NCBI GenBank assembly: GCA_937885815.1
Contig: CALABM010000008.1
Location: forward strand, 1-9,372
Direction of reading: 5' to 3'
DNA from: an uncultured Verrucomicrobiales bacterium
GTDB lineage: Bacteria; Verrucomicrobiota; Verrucomicrobiia; Verrucomicrobiales; Akkermansiaceae
DNA: 9,372 nucleotides
Numbering within the stretch: position 1 is the first letter of the stretch; each line of letters starts with the position of its first letter. Positions 6,284 to 9,372 of the stretch are shown one piece after another. The notes under the pieces were generated by a model. The model searched no databases and was not told the DNA's origin. It saw nothing but the letters and a program-made list of their open reading frames with translations. The translations under genes and the position numbers were made by a program.

Positions 6284-6305
6284 AATAATTAATCTTCCGT
6301 TCCTC

Positions 6306-6333
6306 AGTATAGCATTTGTAACATTCTTGTAAA
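6306..6333 (-). promoter_or_regulatory. Extended -10 promoter of the multi-pass membrane protein gene
   Basis: On the minus strand TTTACA (6333-6328, 5/6) and TATACT (6311-6306, 5/6) are 16 bp apart, and TGC directly before the -10 box makes it an extended -10. Two TTACAA hexamers 11 bp apart (6332-6327 and 6321-6316) overlap the -35 box and spacer. The -10 box ends 22 nt before the ATG at 6283. Confidence 0.55.
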
Positions 6334-6353
6334 GTTAATTCGGCATTTTCCTC

Positions 6354-6382
6354 TTTCCAAGTATGGGGGGCTATGGTAAAAT
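6354..6382 (+). promoter_or_regulatory. Extended -10 promoter of the J-domain gene
   Basis: TGGTAAAAT (6374-6382) is an extended -10 element with a 5/6 box, and TTTCCA (6354-6359, 4/6) stands 17 bp upstream. It diverges from the membrane-protein promoter, with the two -35 boxes about 20 bp apart. AGAGAGG (6389-6395) lies just before the ATG at 6398, a purine-rich Shine-Dalgarno-like stretch at unusually short spacing. Confidence 0.5.
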
Positions 6383-6397
6383 GGCGCCAGAGAGGTG

Positions 6398-7219
6398 ATG
6401 CGTACGGATTATTACGAGCTTTTGGAGGTGAGACGGGGGGCGGACGCGGCGGAAATCAAAGCTGCTTACCGCCGTCGCGCCAAGCTGTACCATCCAGACC
6501 TCAATGTGGGCAATCCGGCTGCAGAGGAGAAGTTTAAACTGGTGGCTGAGGCTTACCGCGTGCTAGGCTCGCCGGAGCACCGGGCTGATTATGATGCGTG
6601 GCTGGAGCGCCAAGAGCGGCTGCGCTGTGCTCCGGAGCTGGCCGGTATGGCAGCCCGTGGCAGAGTGCGTGTATCTGTGCGCCACGCATACGAACGCCGT
6701 GAGAACCGTGGGCGCAGACGGCGTGCAGGTGGCGGTCGTGGGGTGCCGCGGCTCTTTGCTCTGAGGCCCAAGGCGGATACCAGCCTGCTGCAATTCGTCT
6801 TGTTCTATTCAGTTTGCCTGGCTGTCATGATTCCATGGTTCATCAGTTATGCTGGGCGTCCTGCGCCTAATACTTTGCAGCGTCATGCCGCAGTCCGGCA
6901 GCAGGTGCCGGGAGAATCCGACCTACCGCCGGAAGTGCAAGAACGTGAGCTGTTAAACTTTCATGAGCGCATATACCGTGAGGCTGAGGCTGGCAATGTG
7001 CGCTCTCAGTTTCGCTATGGGCTCATGCTATATAATGGTTATCAGGGCTTGCAGCAAGATAAGGAGGCTGCCCGGCACTGGTGGCAGCTCGCGGCGGATG
7101 CCGGCTTTGCTCCTGCTGCGCAGGCTTTGAAGGGGGCGAATGAAGCCCTTGAACGCAAGCCTGAGTCTCAGGGTGAGGAGGTGATACATGTGATTTCTCC
7201 TATTACCCCTGCACAATGA
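6398..7219 (+). CDS. Membrane-anchored J-domain protein with Sel1-like repeat
   Basis: A 273-residue protein with three parts. Residues 4-67 are a complete J domain (DYYELLEVRRGADAAEIKAA, then YRRRAKLYHPDLN with the HPD tripeptide at 32-34, and AYRVLGSPEHRADYD), which in known proteins stimulates the ATPase of an Hsp70/DnaK partner. Residues 87-125 are very rich in arginine. Residues 129-150 form one membrane span, and the Arg-rich flank predicts that the J domain is cytoplasmic. After the span, residues about 190-245 hold a Sel1-like repeat (EAGNVRSQFRYGLMLYNG, then DKEAARHWWQLAADAGFAPA), a helical protein-binding repeat. It lacks the Gly/Phe region, zinc fingers and C-terminal domains of DnaJ, so it is not the housekeeping DnaJ. 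GTG at 6395 is an alternative start directly before the ATG. Partner and cargo are unknown. Confidence 0.88.
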   Translation: MRTDYYELLEVRRGADAAEIKAAYRRRAKLYHPDLNVGNPAAEEKFKLVAEAYRVLGSPEHRADYDAWLERQERLRCAPELAGMAARGRVRVSVRHAYERRENRGRRRRAGGGRGVPRLFALRPKADTSLLQFVLFYSVCLAVMIPWFISYAGRPAPNTLQRHAAVRQQVPGESDLPPEVQERELLNFHERIYREAEAGNVRSQFRYGLMLYNGYQGLQQDKEAARHWWQLAADAGFAPAAQALKGANEALERKPESQGEEVIHVISPITPAQ

Positions 7220-7246
7220 AAAAACGCCCGCAAGTCTGCGGGCGTT
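7219..7246 (-). terminator. Rho-independent terminator of the HU-trx-trpS operon, shared intergenic hairpin
   Basis: AACGCCCGCA (7223-7232) pairs with TGCGGGCGTT (7237-7246) in a perfect 10-bp stem with a 4-nt loop. On the minus strand it is followed by six T residues (7224-7219; the last two stem pairs are part of the A/T tract). It lies 31 nt past the trpS stop and touches the stop codon of the convergent J-domain gene. In the plus direction the stem is followed by CTGATTTG, a poor T-run, so termination of the J-domain transcript here would be weaker. Confidence 0.88.
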
Positions 7247-7277
7247 CTGATTTGAAATGTTGTGAGCGGGCAAGGTA

Positions 7278-8252
7278 TCAGTGCCATACAAGCCCCACGG
7301 CCTCGCGTACACGGGTGAGGGTGATGTTTGCCTCTTCTCTTGCGCGGGCCGCACCATCCGTAAGCACGCCCGTGACGTAGTCCGGATTTGCCACGAGCCA
7401 CTCTCTCTTCTCGCGGGCGGCGCGGAAGTATTCCCAGTATGCCTCGAAGAGGTCTTTCTTGAACTGGCCGTAACCTACTCCTCCGCGCTTGTGGGCTTCC
7501 ACCATTTCATCGTACTGCTCAGCTGTTGCGAAAAGCTTGTAGAGAGCGAGAATGATGGAGCCTTCCGTGGGTTTCGGGTCTTCCAGAGGTGTGGCATCCG
7601 TCACTACCTTTTTGTTGATTATTTTGCGCAGGGGCTTTTCTTCACCGAAGATAGGCAGGGTATTGCCATAGCTCTTGCTCATCTTCTGGCCATCCAAACC
7701 GGGAACAATAGCTGTTACCTCGTTAATAATGGGCTCGGGAAGTTTGAAGATATCGCCGCCGAAGGTATCGTTAATCTTGCCGGCAAGGTCACGGGTTACT
7801 TCCACATGCTGCTTCTGGTCCTTGCCCACGGGCACGGCGTCACTGTTGTACAGGAGAATATCCGCAGCCATGAGGGCAGGGTATGCAAAGAGTGCGTGGT
7901 TCGGAGAAAAGCCCTTGGCAATCTTATCCTTGTATGAATGGCAGCGCTCCAGCAGGCCCATGGGGCACACCGTGGAGAGAATCCAAGCCAGCTCATTTAC
8001 TTCCGGTACAGCAGATTGGGAGAAGATAATGGCCTTCTGAGGGTCCAGACCGCAGGCGAGGAAATCAATAGCCAGATTAATGGTGTTCTCACGCAGTTGA
8101 GCGGCGCTTGTCATGGTGGTCATCGCGTGGTAATTTGCGATGAAGTAGAAAGCCTCACCTTTGTTCTGAAGCTCTACGGCTGATTTTATGGCTCCGAAGT
8201 AATTACCGATGTGGAGTTGTCCGCTGGGCTGTAAACCTGTCAGGAATCTCAT
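7278..8252 (-). CDS. trpS: Tryptophan--tRNA ligase
   Basis: A 324-residue class I aminoacyl-tRNA synthetase that charges tRNA-Trp in the cytosol. The start MRFLTGLQPSGQLHIGNYFG carries the ATP-binding HIGN (14-17). PVGKDQKQHVEVTRDLA (141-157) is the conserved tryptophan/adenylate region of bacterial TrpS, and KMSKS is intact at 190-194. Length matches the usual 320-340 residues. It follows the thioredoxin-like gene by 37 nt and ends at a strong terminator, so it is most likely the last gene of the minus-strand operon. No Shine-Dalgarno sequence and no convincing separate promoter were seen in the 37-nt gap. I see no T-box or leader-peptide arrangement that would point to attenuation. Confidence 0.97.
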   Translation of the reverse strand: MRFLTGLQPSGQLHIGNYFGAIKSAVELQNKGEAFYFIANYHAMTTMTSAAQLRENTINLAIDFLACGLDPQKAIIFSQSAVPEVNELAWILSTVCPMGLLERCHSYKDKIAKGFSPNHALFAYPALMAADILLYNSDAVPVGKDQKQHVEVTRDLAGKINDTFGGDIFKLPEPIINEVTAIVPGLDGQKMSKSYGNTLPIFGEEKPLRKIINKKVVTDATPLEDPKPTEGSIILALYKLFATAEQYDEMVEAHKRGGVGYGQFKKDLFEAYWEYFRAAREKREWLVANPDYVTGVLTDGAARAREEANITLTRVREAVGLVWH

Positions 8253-8289
8253 GTTGGAATATGGGGATAGATAAGTTAGTTAAAGGAAT

Positions 8290-8838
8290 TTACTCGCCGT
8301 TCTCGGAGAGTACGTTGTGAATGAAATGAGTGAGTTCTTCGGGCGTGCACGCGCCTTCAAGGGTGCGTAGTTTCACACCTTCAGTATACAATATGGTGGT
8401 AGGAACTTTGGTGATATTGAACTCCTGTGCCAGCACCGGGAACGTATCAGCATTCACTTCTACTACCTGAACGCCGCCTTTCTCTTGCTCTGCAAGAGTT
8501 TGCAATGATTTACGCATAGTCTCGCAGTGTGGACACCACGGAGCAGAGAATACCAGCAGAAGGCTGCGCCCGGCCACGCCGGTCACTTGCCGGATATCTT
8601 CCCCCTTGTATTCACTGAAGAGCTCGAATCTTGGGGCGCCGGGCAGGCCGGCACTTACGTCCAAATCTCTACGGATGAGGTTTTCCAACGGTTCTCGGCG
8701 TGGATTCGGGGCGGGTTTTGTTGCGGTCGTGAAGCGGGCTGCGCGATCAGCCTGCACGGAATCAGAATCATCACACCCGGTCAATAGGATTAGTGCCGGG
8801 GTGCATGTGAGCAGGAGGATGCGCAGCGCTGATAACAT
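8290..8838 (-). CDS. Thioredoxin-fold lipoprotein with CPHC active site
   Basis: A 182-residue exported thiol-disulfide protein. Residues 1-22 form a lipoprotein signal peptide: a hydrophobic stretch ending in the lipobox LTGC, with the lipidated Cys22 followed by DD. Asp just after the cysteine would mean inner-membrane retention under the E. coli rule. A charged linker of about 50 residues leads to a thioredoxin fold: LLLVFSAPWCPHC (93-105) with the active-site pair Cys102/Cys105, then VVEVNAD (125-131), FNITKVPTTILY (140-151) with cis-Pro146, and EELTHFIHNVL at the end. CPHC is the dipeptide of DsbA rather than the CGPC of thioredoxin, so an oxidising or isomerising role outside the membrane is possible. 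A third cysteine is Cys164. It starts 11 nt after the HU-like gene. Confidence 0.88.
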   Translation of the reverse strand: MLSALRILLLTCTPALILLTGCDDSDSVQADRAARFTTATKPAPNPRREPLENLIRRDLDVSAGLPGAPRFELFSEYKGEDIRQVTGVAGRSLLLVFSAPWCPHCETMRKSLQTLAEQEKGGVQVVEVNADTFPVLAQEFNITKVPTTILYTEGVKLRTLEGACTPEELTHFIHNVLSENGE

Positions 8839-8849
8839 GAGCCTATTCT

Positions 8850-9173
8850 CTATCTTATTGCGTTATCTGTGAAGTCTGTAGTGTGTCTTACCCTTGTTTT
8901 TTTTGCAGGATGCGGGGCTGATGGGGGCACAAAACGCAGAACTTTACGTGCCGGGAGCACCATGGAGCGTTCGCTTCCCGGCAACAGTAGCCGCCGCTCT
9001 GCAACTTTTTTCAGGCGGAAGCTGCCGAAGCGAGCTAGTTTTACTTCACCATCTTCCCTTAGCCCGTCCTGTATAGCGCGGATGACGGCTGACAGTGCCA
9101 AGTCTGCCGCGCTTTGGGTTGCCGTGCCGCCAAGAGCATCTCGGATGAGTTCCAATAATTCTCTCCGGTTCAT
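8850..9173 (-). CDS. HU/IHF-family DNA-binding protein, divergent arm
   Basis: A 107-residue relative of HU, the small dimeric protein that bends DNA. The start MNRRELLELIRDAL and the helical part to about residue 40 match the HU dimer core; VKLARFGSFRLKKVAER (44-60) is the HU saddle signature with FGSF at 49-52, and LPARKVLRFVP (73-83) is the end of the arm. The arm tip differs: HU and IHF usually have GRNPxTG, whereas here the same positions read RLLLPGSE (61-68), keeping only the DNA-intercalating proline (Pro65). There is no insertion or deletion between FGSF and PA, so alignment is straightforward. A 20-residue basic and polar tail (KKTRVRHTTDFT) extends past the normal end at about 87-90. 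The start codon overlaps the upstream stop as ATGA, giving a translationally coupled pair. Confidence 0.85.
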   Translation of the reverse strand: MNRRELLELIRDALGGTATQSAADLALSAVIRAIQDGLREDGEVKLARFGSFRLKKVAERRLLLPGSERSMVLPARKVLRFVPPSAPHPAKKTRVRHTTDFTDNAIR

Positions 9174-9370
9174 TCTGTTGAAGAGTCGGGGCTGAGGAAG
9201 ACGGGGAAGGATTTAATGCGGCAGAACTCGCGGGAAGTGATGAGGCCGGTGCTGCGGCAGTTGATATAACTGGCCGCATATTGCTCTTGGAGCTCATGGA
9301 AGCGGCGGCTGCGCTCTGGGGCGTTCCGCAGGATTCTCTGCACCTCATTTATTGTATCCGGGGTATTGAC
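9170..9370 (-). CDS. Unidentified protein, C-terminal 66 residues (runs off right edge)
   Basis: An open frame enters from the right edge and stops at TGA (9172-9170), which overlaps the HU-like start as ATGA. The other two minus frames hit stops within the first 27 nt, so this is the only frame that can be coding. The visible part is charged, with an arginine- and glutamate-rich helix-like stretch (NEVQRILRNAPERSRRFHEL, residues 8-27), two cysteines, and ends SFPVFLSPDSSTE. I do not recognise it. The tight coupling suggests one operon with the HU-like gene; the promoter of this operon is therefore outside the window. Confidence 0.6.
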   Translation of the reverse strand, partial: VNTPDTINEVQRILRNAPERSRRFHELQEQYAASYINCRSTGLITSREFCRIKSFPVFLSPDSSTE

Positions 9371-9372
9371 GA

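Noticed and set aside
5955..6332. Plus-strand frame of 125 codons opposite the multi-pass membrane protein
   Set aside because: It is Ser/Arg-rich without domain or promoter, while the minus frame gives clean membrane spans and has a promoter and ribosome site.
1..9372. Search for a new defence, mobile or RNA-based system
   Set aside because: No tandem repeats, transposase, recombinase, attachment-site duplication, tRNA, or structured leader could be seen; the gene content is core metabolism.

Overview
This window looks like an ordinary core-metabolism stretch of a bacterial chromosome. There are no mobile elements, CRISPR arrays, RNA genes or obvious transferred islands. Base composition is moderately GC-rich by eye. 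Most start codons have no recognisable Shine-Dalgarno (SD) sequence, and the genes are housekeeping (TCA cycle, menaquinone, MEP isoprenoids, leucine biosynthesis, tRNA charging). The combination is compatible with a gut-type Verrucomicrobiota such as an Akkermansia relative, but I infer that from general impression only; no phylogenetic marker here proves it.

Layout, left to right. Minus strand: the N-terminal part of leuC (running off the left edge), then mdh (malate dehydrogenase) with its own strong promoter and a clear intrinsic terminator at 448-481. Plus strand: a small single-pass membrane protein, icd (isocitrate dehydrogenase) and ubiE/menG (menaquinone methyltransferase), spaced as one transcript. 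A second plus-strand unit holds a YqeY-family protein, ispD and an SDR-type oxidoreductase, with 4-nt spacing and then a TGATG overlap. A minus-strand multi-pass membrane protein then overlaps the SDR gene tail-to-tail by 11 nt. Its promoter stands back to back with that of a plus-strand J-domain/transmembrane/Sel1-repeat protein. The right end is a minus-strand operon read towards the left: an unidentified gene (C-terminus only), an HU-like DNA-binding protein, a thioredoxin-fold lipoprotein and trpS, ending at a hairpin terminator at 7219-7246 that overlaps the stop of the J-domain gene.

How the genes fit together: mdh and icd sit on opposite sides of a divergent intergenic region and encode two TCA-cycle dehydrogenases. 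The Icd sequence has lost all five residues that give E. coli Icd its NADP preference, so both may feed NADH, with the menaquinone gene next in line. The other units link isoprenoid precursor synthesis (ispD) to translation-related functions (YqeY, TrpS).

I did not find a novel multi-gene system. The most worthwhile points are the Icd cofactor site, the run of promoters whose -10 boxes lie only 9-15 nt from start codons (suggesting near-leaderless mRNAs), the HU-like protein with an altered DNA-binding arm tip, and the J-domain/Sel1 membrane protein.
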